Assembly (NCBI RefSeq): GCF_900167935.1
Contig: NZ_FUYL01000002.1
Coordinates: forward strand, 527,695 to 591,694
Direction of reading: 5' to 3'
DNA length: 64,000 nt
From: Maribacter arcticus
GTDB taxonomy: Bacteria; Bacteroidota; Bacteroidia; Flavobacteriales; Flavobacteriaceae
The notes under the pieces are model-generated. The model did no database searches. It saw only the letters and a program-made list of their open reading frames with translations, and had not been told where the DNA came from. The position numbers were made by a program, and so were the translations under genes. Position 1 is the stretch's first letter; each line of letters begins with the position of its first letter. This document shows positions 1 to 10,407 of this stretch, in pieces.

Positions 1-462
1 GATATGCCATTGGCAGAAATTGTTTTTGACTTCTATGACCGCCTAAAAACGGTATCTAAAGGCTATGCTTCTTTCGATTACACGCCAATTGGCATGAGAG
101 AATCTAAATTGGTGCGTGTAGATATATTATTAAACGCACAAACGGTAGATGCACTTTCCGCATTGATACATGCTGATAATGCTGCTAACATTGGTAAAAA
201 AATGTGTGAAAAATTAAAAGAACTTATACCAAGACAACAATTCGATATTCCTATTCAAGCGGCTATAGGCTCTAAAATTATTTCTAGAGAGACTATTAAA
301 GCATTACGTAAAGATGTAACCGCTAAATGTTATGGTGGTGATATCTCTCGTAAAAGAAAACTTTTAGAAAAACAGAAGAAAGGTAAAAAGCGTATGCGTC
401 AAGTTGGTAATGTAGAAATACCACAAGAGGCATTTATGGCCGTACTTAAACTAAACGATTAA
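1..462 (+). CDS. lepA: Elongation factor 4 (LepA), C-terminal part
   Basis: The reading frame is already open at base 1, so only the last 153 codons are present. They match the C-terminal half of LepA, a ribosome-associated GTPase that back-translocates or remodels stalled ribosomes at the membrane-cytosol interface. The diagnostic part is the end of the EF-G V-like domain ([16 protein letters not shown]) followed by the LepA-specific C-terminal domain, with the conserved stretch [19 protein letters not shown] and the basic run [20 protein letters not shown] that enters the peptidyl-transferase region. The GTPase domain lies outside the window. The stop codon overlaps the stop of the convergent antiporter gene by four bases. 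Identification is firm. Confidence 0.95.
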   Translation, partial: DMPLAEIVFDFYDRLKTVSKGYASFDYTPIGMRESKLVRVDILLNAQTVDALSALIHADNAANIGKKMCEKLKELIPRQQFDIPIQAAIGSKIISRETIKALRKDVTAKCYGGDISRKRKLLEKQKKGKKRMRQVGNVEIPQEAFMAVLKLND

Positions 463-2318
463 GAAATTTCTTTAACGCCTTCTTTTTCTTGACTTTCAGT
501 AGGAAATATTTTACCCAAATAGACTAATTTATAGCCTTCCTTTATATCTGTGAAATCTTTGCTGAAGGCAGTAATAATTTCAATATCCCCTTCAGGATCT
601 TTAAGAAATAAAGGAACAATATCAGCATCGGCCTTGGTAATTTCTATCAACCCTTCGTAATGTTCCGTATCATGAAGTTCAATTTCATGTATTGCCGGAA
701 ACTTTCTAGATGCTTCGGTTAGTTTAATAAAATCATCTGTATGGGAAAATAAACCTTCTTTAGGATTGTTTTCTGGGTCTCCCATTTCATCTGCATCTAC
801 CAACCTAAAAGAACCGTTTTCGCCAAATATATCTTGAAACTTGTTGATGGCGTATTTATTGATATCAGAGTTACCGGTCAGTGCCATTAAATATCCAATA
901 TCATTAAGTTCTATATTATCTGTCAAACTATCAGAATAAATATTGGCAGAAATAGCTTCCAATCCTAATTTATTAGCCTTGTCAATGTTTGATTGATTAT
1001 TGTCTATTAATACCACATGCCTATCATTCTGATGTAAATATGCACCAATTAACCTCGAGGCTTTTGATGCACCTAAAATTAATATGCCTTCAGATTTATT
1101 AAGAAAGACCCCTACTAATTTTGCAAATAATCGAGCTGTTGTGGCGTTTAATAAAACCGTGCCTAAAACAATCATAAACACCAATGGTGTAATGTACTCA
1201 GCACCTGGTTCTCCTCTCGATAATAATTTAGAGCCAAATAGCGAGGCGATACCCGCTGCAACGATACCTCTTGGGCCTACCCAGCTAATAAATAGTTTCT
1301 CATTAAGTTTCAAATTGGAGCCTATAGAACTAAGAAAAACGCCAAGCGGCCGAATTAACAATACAATAGATAAGAATAAAACTACCGTTTTCCAGGTATA
1401 TATTAATTCGAGTTCAGCAATATTGATATTGGCTGCAAGTAATATGAACAAAATCGAAATTAGAAGAATGCTCAAAGATTCTTTGAAATAGAGCAGCTCT
1501 TTAATATTGGGCAAATTAGTGTTTCCCATGACCATCCCCATTACGACAACGGCCAATAAGCCAGATTCATGAGCAAAAACATCAGACATTACGAACACTC
1601 CCAACACAACAGAAAGTGTAACTACATTTAGCAAGTAATGTGGTATAAAACTCTTTTTTATCAAAAAAGTAAGCGCATGGGCAAATGTAAAACCAAATGT
1701 AAACCCGAATAATAAAATTTTACCAAACTCTATTAAAGCGGTCATTGTATATGCCTGTCCCTCTCCTACACTTATAAATTCATATACCAAAACTGCTGCC
1801 AATGCCCCGATAGGGTCGATAAGAATACCTTCCCATTTCAAAATTGCAGATACATCTTTTTTAAGCGGAATGTTTCTCAGAATTGGGGTAATAACTGTCG
1901 GGCCTGTTACAATAATTAAAGCAGAGAATAAAAAACACAACTGCCATGAAAGACCAAATAGAAAATATGCTGCTAATGCTGCCCCAAAAAATGTAGTTAC
2001 GCTTCCTAAAGTGATTAATTTAGTAATCACCGGACCAATGCTTTTTATTTCAGAACGCTTAAGGGTTAGTCCGCCTTCAAAAAGTATAATACTTATCGCA
2101 AGAGAGACAAAGTAATATAAACTTTCGCCCGGGAATAGTCCTTTTTCCCCATTCCAAATCGGTTCAATTATCTTAGATCCATCGGCAGTATAAAGCGTAG
2201 AAAATGGCCCAACCAGTAGGCCGATAAGTATTAAAGGTAAAATCGCAGGTAATTTTAAACGCCAAGCTACCCATTGAGCAAGTATCCCTAATATAATGAT
2301 TCCTGCAAGCTCTAACAT
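459..2318 (-). CDS. Na+/H+ antiporter (CPA1/NhaP type) with RCK domain
   Basis: This is an inner-membrane cation:proton antiporter of about 619 residues. The first 400 residues are a series of hydrophobic helices beginning [19 protein letters not shown] and containing the CPA family motif [11 protein letters not shown] near residue 345. A Rossmann-type TrkA-N/RCK domain follows from about residue 409 ([18 protein letters not shown]) and probably binds NAD(H) or another nucleotide to gate transport; the tail is acidic. I chose the ATG at 2318 rather than the upstream TTG at 2345, because it places the Met directly before the first helix. The gene diverges from uspA-like and SulP genes, so Na+ extrusion may be linked to anion uptake; that link is inference. 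Confidence 0.88.
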   Translation of the reverse strand: MLELAGIIILGILAQWVAWRLKLPAILPLILIGLLVGPFSTLYTADGSKIIEPIWNGEKGLFPGESLYYFVSLAISIILFEGGLTLKRSEIKSIGPVITKLITLGSVTTFFGAALAAYFLFGLSWQLCFLFSALIIVTGPTVITPILRNIPLKKDVSAILKWEGILIDPIGALAAVLVYEFISVGEGQAYTMTALIEFGKILLFGFTFGFTFAHALTFLIKKSFIPHYLLNVVTLSVVLGVFVMSDVFAHESGLLAVVVMGMVMGNTNLPNIKELLYFKESLSILLISILFILLAANINIAELELIYTWKTVVLFLSIVLLIRPLGVFLSSIGSNLKLNEKLFISWVGPRGIVAAGIASLFGSKLLSRGEPGAEYITPLVFMIVLGTVLLNATTARLFAKLVGVFLNKSEGILILGASKASRLIGAYLHQNDRHVVLIDNNQSNIDKANKLGLEAISANIYSDSLTDNIELNDIGYLMALTGNSDINKYAINKFQDIFGENGSFRLVDADEMGDPENNPKEGLFSHTDDFIKLTEASRKFPAIHEIELHDTEHYEGLIEITKADADIVPLFLKDPEGDIEIITAFSKDFTDIKEGYKLVYLGKIFPTESQEKEGVKEIS

Positions 2319-2447
2319 ATTATTTATTTTGGATAAAAATAACAATTAAAGCGTATTAATTACCATAAAAATACACCTAAACAACGCGTTTTTAAACACC
2401 TGAATTAGTATGGGAGTTTTCCTTGTTATAATTAAGCCCTATCTTGG

Positions 2448-3320
2448 ATGGCACAACCAACTAATCAAAATCTTATCAAGTTATATTCATCGATTTTATT
2501 CGGCTTTGCCTTTTCACCTTCGCTTAAGGTGAATATTTTAGAATCTACTCGTATTGCCCATTTCCTGAATTGCAAATTAATCTTATTACATGTGGGTAAA
2601 AACACCCCTGAAAAATTAAGTGAAATCAATTCCATTATTTCTCAAACAGAACATTCAAACCTTTCTATTGAAGTTCTTTGGAAGGAAGGAAATCCTGAAT
2701 CTGTCATAACCAAAGCTTGTTTAGAACTGAATATTGACTTGTTAATTCTAGGGGCACTACAGCATGAGAATAGATTTCAGTTTTATGTAGGGTCTATAGC
2801 AAGAAAGCTAACACGCAAAGTAAACTGCTCTGTTCTTTTATTAATAAAACCGTCAGAAACACGAGTACCCTGCATGCATGTTGTGGTGAACGGGCTAGAT
2901 GCACCAGACACCCCGATGGCCATAGAACATGCTTTTTATTTTTCTAGTTTACTTGGCGCACAACAAATTACCATTGTTGAAGAAATTTTGCCAAAAGAAA
3001 TACATGTTACTGTTGAAGATGACCGCTCGTTAAAAAAGGCGAATATTATTAAACAACGATTAAGGCACAGAGAAGAATCAAGGGTAAAAAATATAGTAAG
3101 CAACTTACCTAAAAATATTACTCAAAATATAAATGTTAAAACGCAAAGTATATTTGGAAAAAGAGGGTATTCGATTGGGCACTATGCCGAAGTAGTCAGA
3201 GCTGATCTTTTAGTGATGAATGCACCTGTAAAAACTGGTATTTGGGACCGAATTTTTCCACATGATATAGAATATATTTTATCTGATTTACCAACCGATT
3301 TATTAATAGTTAGAAAATAG
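2448..3320 (+). CDS. Universal stress protein, tandem UspA domains
   Basis: The 290-residue protein contains two UspA folds, about residues 10-138 and 145-290. The first ends in the recognisable nucleotide-binding segment LLILGALQHENRFQFYVGS followed by a Val-rich strand; the second ends similarly (LLVMNAPVKTGIWDRI). Tandem Usp proteins bind ATP or AMP and modulate stress physiology or a partner transporter. The next gene, a SulP transporter, starts two bases after the stop codon, so the two are surely co-transcribed and this protein may be its cytosolic regulator (inference from context). A TATCTTGG box touches the ATG, too close to act as the promoter for this start. Confidence 0.85.
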   Translation: MAQPTNQNLIKLYSSILFGFAFSPSLKVNILESTRIAHFLNCKLILLHVGKNTPEKLSEINSIISQTEHSNLSIEVLWKEGNPESVITKACLELNIDLLILGALQHENRFQFYVGSIARKLTRKVNCSVLLLIKPSETRVPCMHVVVNGLDAPDTPMAIEHAFYFSSLLGAQQITIVEEILPKEIHVTVEDDRSLKKANIIKQRLRHREESRVKNIVSNLPKNITQNINVKTQSIFGKRGYSIGHYAEVVRADLLVMNAPVKTGIWDRIFPHDIEYILSDLPTDLLIVRK

Positions 3321-3322
3321 AT

Positions 3323-5539
3323 TTGACAGCCAAAAAAAAGAAAAACACTACATTCATTGGTTCACTTCCCAAGAATTTATTTTCTGGCTTTGTGGTATCT
3401 CTAATTGCACTACCCTTAGGTCTTGGGTTGGCATTAGCAAGTGAGGCACCTCCAATTTCTGGTATTATTGCTGCTGTCGTTGGTGGTATTGTGGTTTCTC
3501 TTTTAGGGGGTTCTAATGTAACTATTACCGGACCCGGAAATGGTTTAGTTATCGTTCTATTAGGTGCTATAACAACCTTAGGCGGTGGTAACTTGTATGA
3601 AGGCTATCTCTTTACATTAGCTGCTATTGTCTTTTCTGGTATTCTCATGCTTATTCTTGGATTTTTAAAAATGGGGCGACTGGCAGATTTCTTTCCGGCC
3701 TCTGCAATTGAGGGCATGTTAGCCGCCATTGGTTTAGGTATTCTTGCTAAACAGTTTCATATTATGATAGGTCATAATAATGAACATGGTAGCATTGTCT
3801 ATTTGCTCTTACAGATTCCTGAAGGTATAATAGGCTTATATGAAAATTACCACATAGAGGAACTAATTGCAGCAATTATTGGCTTAGTTGGATTGGTTAT
3901 CATGGCGAATTATTCTAAAATAAGGAACAAGTATTTACACCTTATTCCTGCGCCAATGTGGATTTTAATTTTATCGGTAAGCTTAAGTTATGTTTTTGTT
4001 TCGCTAAATCTTCCGTATCCCTTAAAAGATGAATTTTTGGTCAACATTCCTGATAATGTGCTCTCCAATTTAGCTTTTCCTAATTTTTCAAAAGCACTGG
4101 AGCTTGATTTTATAATGACCGTCTTAGCGATTACACTAATTGCAAGTATAGAATCATTATTAAGTATTAAGGCAGTAGACAAGCTTGATCCCGAACGAAG
4201 AAGGTCTAACGTAAACAAAGACCTTAAAGCTCTTGGTTTAGCTACTAGTCTAAGTGGTTTAGTGGGTGGTTTAAATGTGGTAACCGTAATCGCAAGAAGT
4301 TCTGTTAATGTGAATAATAGCGCGACCAATAGATCTGCTAATTTTTTTCACGCCCTTTTTCTAGTCATATTCGTGCTTCTTTTTCAAGATCAATTACGAC
4401 GAATTCCTTTGGCAGCTTTGGCGGCAATACTTGTATATACGGGTTATAAGCTAGCTACACCAAAAAATTTCTCTAAGATTGCGCAAATTGGAAAGGAACA
4501 GATTATTATCTTTTTAGCAACCCTATTAACTACCTTATTTACAAATCTCATAACAGGTATAGCTATGGGAATTCTTGTCACATTTGTAATTCATGTGGTA
4601 TTAAACAAAAGCTTATCGCTATTTATTAATCATTTAGCAAAGCCTAATATTTTAATGTTTAAAGAGAATGATGGTAGCAGTTATTATATAAGTGTTAAGT
4701 ATTTTGCGAGTTTTCTAAACTTTTACAGACTAAAGAATAAATTGGATGTTATACCCGAAAATGAAAATGTCATTTTAGACTTTTCTCTATGTCGTTTTGT
4801 AGATCACACCGTAATGGAAGGTTTAGAAAACTATGTGGACACCTTTTCTAAGAAAGATGGTAGTATTGAAATTATTGGGCTAGATAAGCATGGTGCAGAC
4901 TCAAAACATCCTTTTGCCATTCGTAAATTGATGCCTTTGACCAAGCTAGGTCCTATAGAAAAATATTTCACCAAACGACAAAGTCTTTTAAAATCTATGG
5001 CCAAAGAATACAATTGGTCATACTTTCCTAATAGGTCTAATGAAACCACGTTTTTACAGAAGTTTATTTTCTTTAGAACACGAAAAGTGCCTTTTTTCTA
5101 CAACAGCTTCTATGATGAAACTAAGACATTTCATTTATTTGATATAGAGTTTAGTGAGGGTGAGTTTATAGCTAGAGAAGTGGTTAAGACTACTATTTTA
5201 CGCATAAAACTAAAACGAACAATACCTGTGTTTACCTTAGATAAAGAAGGGCTATTAGATTTTATTTATGGCATGGCGGGCTTCAAAGACATTCAATTAG
5301 AGAATCATCCAGATTTTAATAAACGCTTTTTCTTAAGTGGAGAAGATCAAGATGCTATTCAAAATCTATTTTCCAATGAATTAATTCTATTTTTAGAAAG
5401 CAATCCATATTACCATATAGAAACTAACGGAAATTCTATCTTAATTTTGAAAAAAGAACGGCTTCTAAGTGTTAAAGAAATTAAAGCAATGATCTATTTT
5501 GGAAAACAACTTAACCAACTATTAAGTCAAAATACATAA
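3323..5539 (+). CDS. SulP family anion transporter with STAS-like domain and extra C-terminal domain
   Basis: This 738-residue membrane protein starts at a TTG two bases after the Usp gene. Residues about 15-430 form the SulP transporter core, with typical segments such as FSGFVVSLIALPLGLGLALA and the helix-10 region. A STAS-like domain follows (about 450-545, with VILDFSLCRFVDHTVMEGL). Family members carry sulfate, bicarbonate or dicarboxylates, often with Na+. Beyond STAS there are about 170 further residues (570-738) with no membrane segment, including FKDIQLENHPDFNKRFFLSG; I do not recognise this domain by name. The neighbouring Na+/H+ antiporter makes Na+-coupled bicarbonate uptake possible, but substrate cannot be read from the sequence. 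Confidence 0.88.
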   Translation: MTAKKKKNTTFIGSLPKNLFSGFVVSLIALPLGLGLALASEAPPISGIIAAVVGGIVVSLLGGSNVTITGPGNGLVIVLLGAITTLGGGNLYEGYLFTLAAIVFSGILMLILGFLKMGRLADFFPASAIEGMLAAIGLGILAKQFHIMIGHNNEHGSIVYLLLQIPEGIIGLYENYHIEELIAAIIGLVGLVIMANYSKIRNKYLHLIPAPMWILILSVSLSYVFVSLNLPYPLKDEFLVNIPDNVLSNLAFPNFSKALELDFIMTVLAITLIASIESLLSIKAVDKLDPERRRSNVNKDLKALGLATSLSGLVGGLNVVTVIARSSVNVNNSATNRSANFFHALFLVIFVLLFQDQLRRIPLAALAAILVYTGYKLATPKNFSKIAQIGKEQIIIFLATLLTTLFTNLITGIAMGILVTFVIHVVLNKSLSLFINHLAKPNILMFKENDGSSYYISVKYFASFLNFYRLKNKLDVIPENENVILDFSLCRFVDHTVMEGLENYVDTFSKKDGSIEIIGLDKHGADSKHPFAIRKLMPLTKLGPIEKYFTKRQSLLKSMAKEYNWSYFPNRSNETTFLQKFIFFRTRKVPFFYNSFYDETKTFHLFDIEFSEGEFIAREVVKTTILRIKLKRTIPVFTLDKEGLLDFIYGMAGFKDIQLENHPDFNKRFFLSGEDQDAIQNLFSNELILFLESNPYYHIETNGNSILILKKERLLSVKEIKAMIYFGKQLNQLLSQNT

Positions 5540-6243
5540 GTTTCAATCTTTAGATATTCAATAACGTTGGGCGGTAAATATTTCAAAAATCCTCCGTTTA
5601 AAGAGTCATTCAAAATTCTTGACAGCCAATTTCAATTACCCCGAATAGTAGTTTTACCAAAACTGTTTTTTTGACATTGCTCTATAGAATGTCTTACTGT
5701 TGGTTCTTTGACCAATATAAATATTGAGTAATTTAACCATGCTTGTTGGTTAAAGAGTTAATTATAGGCGCAATAAAAACAAGGTTCAACAAAAAACATA
5801 ACAATTGGCTGTTTGTGGCATTCTTATATGATTGATAAACAAAGGCTTGTTATAATTTTAATATCAATTGACACAAATAGCTATTTCGTTTTGAGCTTCA
5901 AATCATAATAGCTAATTATAATATATCTCTTACAAGAAATAGAGAAAATGCCTAATTTTATATCCGCTTTTTTTAACTTTGCCTAAAGTTCTCATTTTTA
6001 ATTAGTTTCCCTTGGCGGTTAAAGTGCTATGTATCATGAGATAAATTTTAAAAATGCAACGCTTTAATTATACTTAACCATATTAAATTGGCCTTGGCAA
6101 GTAATGGAGTTAGAAAAGACTATAACTTATCAATTACTCCCTTCTTTATGATTTTAAAGCTGACGGCTTATTGCAAGTAATTCATATAAATTGTTTATCT
6201 TAAATGAACCCCAACCCAAATTTTAATTACAAAAAAAATCTAA
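5540..6243. other. Gene-free AT-rich stretch upstream of sensor kinase
   Basis: No plausible gene is visible in these 704 bases. One exact Bacteroidota -7 box, TAACTTTGC, lies on the plus strand at 5974-5982 and overlaps a small inverted repeat (AACTTT-GCCT-AAAGTT, 5975-5990). It has no TTG at the usual upstream distance and lies about 260 bases before the kinase start, so it is a weak promoter candidate. Nothing else stands out. Confidence 0.4.
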
Positions 6244-7917
6244 ATGCCTGAACCTAAACAGCATTCTATTTTTAACAAACCATTTTTAATAGGTTTTCTG
6301 GTTTTTCTGTTAGTGCTCATAATTTCTCAAACAATTACTTATCAGAAATTTCAAATACTTCAAGAAGCACAGCAGCATGAAGTGAATGAAAGAGTACTAA
6401 AATTAAAAGAAGACTTACAGGACATTTTTGATCAAAGTTTTGACGCAACCCAAACCTTGTCATTTATAGTTGAAAACTATGGTATACCCAATAATTTTGA
6501 TAGTATTACACAGTTACTTTTAAATAGTAATAAGCATATTGACGCCCTAGAACTTGTCGATGACCAAGGGGTTATAACACATGTATATCCTTTAAAGGGC
6601 AATGATATTTTGGGATTTAATATTCTAGAAGATTCTATAGGGCAAGACGGAGCGCTTACAACCCTTAAAAGAAGAGATTACTTTACAGCGGGTCCAATTA
6701 GCTTAAAACAAGGGGGTACAGGTTTTGTGAGTAGAAGACCGTTGTTTAACGAAAATGGTTTTGCTGGCTTTGTAGCTACCCTCGTAAAATTGTCTACCGT
6801 TGTAACTGTAGCACAGCTAGATTCTTTGGAAAACACTAATTTTTCCTATCAATTGGCAAAAATCAATGCTGATCAATCGGAAGAAATATTTTACAACAAT
6901 ACTAAAACTTCAACGGAAGGAGCTATTAAAGTTCCCATAACGACCAGCCATGGGGAAATGAAACTTTACGTGATTTCAAATCGATCACAGTCCTATTCAA
7001 CCATTCTTTTCTTTTTCATTTTAGGACTATTACTCGCCCTTGTTTGCGGGGTTTTTACTATGTTTTTTCTACGACAACCCATTAAACTAAATCAATTGGT
7101 TCAAGAAAAAACAGGGTTGTTAAAGGAAAGTCAAGAGAAGTACCAAACATTAATAGAACAAGCCTCTGATGGCATACTCGTTTTCAATAATTCTGGTGAC
7201 ATTATAGATATCAATATCTTGGGTGCAGAAATGATCGGATATGCAAAACATGAATTGACACAAAAAAACATTGCCGATATAATCGCCCCAGATGATTTGG
7301 CAAAAACCCCTTTAAGATTTTCTAAAATCACGAAAGAAAAACCTTTTCTATCTGAACGAAAGTTAATCCGAAAAGATGGTAGTGTTTTTTATGGGGAAAT
7401 CAGTTCCAAAATGTTACCCGATAACACCATACAAGGCATCATAAGGGATACAACCGAAAGAAGAGAACTAGAACAAACTGCTCAAAATAATTTACAAAAA
7501 TTCAGCAAGGCATTTAATAATAGTACCATTGGCATGGCGATAAGAGACCAAAACAAACGTTTTGTGGATGCCAATTGCTATTTTCTAGATTTAATTGGCT
7601 ACACCCTAGAAGAAATAAAAGGAAAAGCAATTCAAGAATTAGGCATTTTTGATTTTGAGGCGAATCTAAAAATTAACCCGTCATTAGCGGACTTTGCTAC
7701 CATAGACAAGATAGGCAAATTGGACGTGGTATTCAAAACAAAATCTGGCAAGGTTTTATATTTATTAGCATCTAAAGAATCGTTTGACTTTGAAAATGAA
7801 AAATTCTCCTTGACTTCCTTTGTGGATCAAACAGAGGCAAAAAAGGCGAGCCTAGAAATTAGACAGAGTGAAGCTAAATTTCGTGAATTGACCGTCATTG
7901 GAATTATACTTACATAA
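6244..7917 (+). CDS. CHASE-PAS sensor histidine kinase, N-terminal piece of a disrupted gene
   Basis: This 557-residue piece starts with a membrane helix (about 12-32), then a periplasmic CHASE domain (about 50-235, with VYPLKGNDILGFNILEDS), a second helix (about 250-272) and two PAS domains (about 295-410 and 415-545). A third PAS begins with RQSEAKFRELT and is cut off abruptly by a stop at 7915. The following frame resumes the same PAS fold, so the whole 6244-10403 region was one kinase. As it stands the product lacks the kinase core and could at most be a membrane sensor without output. The disruption is either a real short deletion in this strain or a sequence error. Confidence 0.8.
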   Translation: MPEPKQHSIFNKPFLIGFLVFLLVLIISQTITYQKFQILQEAQQHEVNERVLKLKEDLQDIFDQSFDATQTLSFIVENYGIPNNFDSITQLLLNSNKHIDALELVDDQGVITHVYPLKGNDILGFNILEDSIGQDGALTTLKRRDYFTAGPISLKQGGTGFVSRRPLFNENGFAGFVATLVKLSTVVTVAQLDSLENTNFSYQLAKINADQSEEIFYNNTKTSTEGAIKVPITTSHGEMKLYVISNRSQSYSTILFFFILGLLLALVCGVFTMFFLRQPIKLNQLVQEKTGLLKESQEKYQTLIEQASDGILVFNNSGDIIDINILGAEMIGYAKHELTQKNIADIIAPDDLAKTPLRFSKITKEKPFLSERKLIRKDGSVFYGEISSKMLPDNTIQGIIRDTTERRELEQTAQNNLQKFSKAFNNSTIGMAIRDQNKRFVDANCYFLDLIGYTLEEIKGKAIQELGIFDFEANLKINPSLADFATIDKIGKLDVVFKTKSGKVLYLLASKESFDFENEKFSLTSFVDQTEAKKASLEIRQSEAKFRELTVIGIILT

Positions 7918-7958
7918 ATGCCCGGGCTGCAAAAATATTAAACATTGATCCAAAAATA

Positions 7959-10403
7959 TTGATTGGCAAAAATGTCTGGGAAGAATATCCGGATTTCGCG
8001 AAAACGGAGGCTTATTCATTTTTTCATGATGCCATGAAAAATCAAACCTATACTAAATTTGAACAATATCATCCACAATTTAATTCTTGGATAGAAAATA
8101 AACTTTATCCTTCCCCAGAAGGAGTTACCGTATACTTTAGGGACATTACCAAAAAGAAAAAGGCAGACCAAGAGAATCAAAAATTGATTGCCATTATTGA
8201 AAATAGCCCTGGCTTTATTGGGTTAACATCTTTGGAGGGTAATTCACTTTACTTAAATGAAGCCGGCAAAAAATTAGTTGGTTTTTCTGCAGAGAAGGAT
8301 ATTACTGAGACTACTATTGCTGACTTTTTTCCAGAAGAATATGGTGATGACATAATCAACAAACATCTTACATATTTACATAAAACTGGGGTGTGGAATA
8401 TGGAAGTTCCTTTTAAGAATTTTAAAACGAACAAAATAGTACCTGCCGAATTTTCAGGTTTTATAATTCGTGACAAAACATCAAATGAACCCATTGGTAT
8501 TGGTTGTATCGCCTTTGATTTAACTGAGCATAAAAGGTCACAGCATGAAATTCTTGACCTACAAACAAAAATGGATGCTGCAATACGCATTGGTAAAATT
8601 GGGTATTGGGACTATGATATTGAAACAGAAAATGCCAATTGGTCTCCTAGATTGTATGAAATTTACAATGTTAAGCCAGGCACCACTATTACCATTCCAT
8701 TGCTTGAAAATTTAATTCATCCAGATGACGTGGATCTTCACCGTAAAGTTTTGAAGGAAACAATTGTTGAAAATGGCACGCATTCATATACATATAGAAT
8801 ATTTGACAACAATGGCTCAATTAAATACTTGCATATAGAAATGGAAGCTGATTTTAATGAGGAGGATTTACCTGTTAAATTAAGAGGTACCGTTGTTTAT
8901 ATTACAGAACAAAAGGAAGCGAACAACAAAATTCTTGAACTGCAAAATAAGATGGACGCTGCCATTCGAATAGGAAAGATTGGGTATTGGGGCTGGGATT
9001 TGGAGAATAATCTCGTAGAATGGTCTAATGAGATGTTTGAAATATACGGTATTCCTAATAAGAATAACATAACTATAGAAGAAGCAATCGAATTTATTCA
9101 TCCAGACGACTCTAATGTATTAGCAGAGGTTTTGAGCAGAAAACAAGACGAGGACCAGACGACCCCAGCGGTTTATAAAATCTGCCTTAAAGATAAAACC
9201 GTTAAACATATTTTAAGTTTCAGCGAGAATGTTTATAATAATCAAGGCAAACCCATAAAATTACATGGTACTGCTATTGACATCACTAAGAGTGTTTTAG
9301 CAGAAGAAGCACTTAAAGAAAACAAAGAGAAATTTACAAAAGCATTTCAAACCAATTTAATGGGCATAATTATGCTTAATAGCGAAAGAAAAGTAATAGA
9401 AGCCAATGATGTTGTTTATAAACTATTAGAGGTTAATCGAGAAGGGTTGATCGGAAAAACAATTATGGAATCTGCCATCGCTGTAATGGAAAACTATGAT
9501 GACAATGAAAGAGAAAAATTTTGGAAATACTTTCTCAAACATGGTAAAGTAATAAATCAAAAATTTAAAATAAACTTAAAAAGCGGTCAAAAAATATCTC
9601 TTTCAGTATCTATAGAGTCATTATTTTTTAATGACAAGGAACATTATTTGGTCAATTTAATTGATGAGACTACGAGAAAAGAGGCTGAAGAGGCTTTAGA
9701 ACTGCAAAACATACAACTTAAGAAAACCAACTCTGAACTTGATAGTTTTGTGTACAGTGCGTCTCATGAACTAAGAGCTCCTTTAGCTTCAGTTTTAGGT
9801 CTTATAAACCTTATTTTAACAGAGGAGAATAAGCCTGGTTTAGTTGCCAGTCTTAATATGATGGAAAAATCTGTTAAAAGATTAGACGATTTTATTAAGG
9901 ATATTATCGAGTATTCTCGAAATAAACACCTTAAAGTAAACGTAGAAACCATAAATTTTACTAATTTAATAGAGAGTTCAATAGAAAGTTTTTGGTATTT
10001 AGAAAACATGAACAAAATAAAGATGAAGATTAATGTCGATGATAAAATTGATTTTGCTTCAGATAAAAAAAGAATCTCAATTCTATTAAATAACTTTATT
10101 TCAAATGCGATTAAATACCACGATGTTAGCAAAAGGACACCAACAATATGGATTTCTATAAAGACTTCTAAAAAAGAAGCAATAATAACGATAAAAGACA
10201 ATGGTCTAGGAATGGCAGAAGAACAATTAGATAAAATATTTGATATGTTCTACAGAATATCTTCCCAAATAATGGGTTCTGGTATTGGTTTATTCATCGT
10301 TAAAGAAGTGTTAGGAAAATTGAATGGCACAATAGCGGTGAAATCTGCATTAGGAGAAGGTTCAACGTTTACATTAAAAATACCGAATGGATCAGATAAA
10401 TAA
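7959..10403 (+). CDS. PAS sensor histidine kinase, C-terminal piece of a disrupted gene
   Basis: This is the remainder of the kinase begun at 6244, in a different frame. PAS-like sequence is readable back to about 7890 (DRHWNYTYINARAAKIL), upstream of any good start; 7959 is a TTG. Five PAS-type modules follow in order, two of them (starting near 8569 and 8950) sharing KMDAAIRIGKIGYW and hence an old tandem duplication. The HisKA helix carries SASHELRAPLASVLGLINL (phosphorylated His) and the ATPase domain has NAIKYHD, DNGLGMAEEQ and GSGIGLFIVKEVLG. The kinase core is intact. It is followed at once by a response regulator, its likely phosphorelay partner. Whether it is still translated is uncertain. 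Confidence 0.82.
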   Translation: MIGKNVWEEYPDFAKTEAYSFFHDAMKNQTYTKFEQYHPQFNSWIENKLYPSPEGVTVYFRDITKKKKADQENQKLIAIIENSPGFIGLTSLEGNSLYLNEAGKKLVGFSAEKDITETTIADFFPEEYGDDIINKHLTYLHKTGVWNMEVPFKNFKTNKIVPAEFSGFIIRDKTSNEPIGIGCIAFDLTEHKRSQHEILDLQTKMDAAIRIGKIGYWDYDIETENANWSPRLYEIYNVKPGTTITIPLLENLIHPDDVDLHRKVLKETIVENGTHSYTYRIFDNNGSIKYLHIEMEADFNEEDLPVKLRGTVVYITEQKEANNKILELQNKMDAAIRIGKIGYWGWDLENNLVEWSNEMFEIYGIPNKNNITIEEAIEFIHPDDSNVLAEVLSRKQDEDQTTPAVYKICLKDKTVKHILSFSENVYNNQGKPIKLHGTAIDITKSVLAEEALKENKEKFTKAFQTNLMGIIMLNSERKVIEANDVVYKLLEVNREGLIGKTIMESAIAVMENYDDNEREKFWKYFLKHGKVINQKFKINLKSGQKISLSVSIESLFFNDKEHYLVNLIDETTRKEAEEALELQNIQLKKTNSELDSFVYSASHELRAPLASVLGLINLILTEENKPGLVASLNMMEKSVKRLDDFIKDIIEYSRNKHLKVNVETINFTNLIESSIESFWYLENMNKIKMKINVDDKIDFASDKKRISILLNNFISNAIKYHDVSKRTPTIWISIKTSKKEAIITIKDNGLGMAEEQLDKIFDMFYRISSQIMGSGIGLFIVKEVLGKLNGTIAVKSALGEGSTFTLKIPNGSDK

Positions 10404-10407
10404 TAAC

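Noticed and set aside
1084..2115. Plus-strand frames opposite the antiporter gene
   Set aside because: Antisense shadows of a well-supported membrane protein gene.
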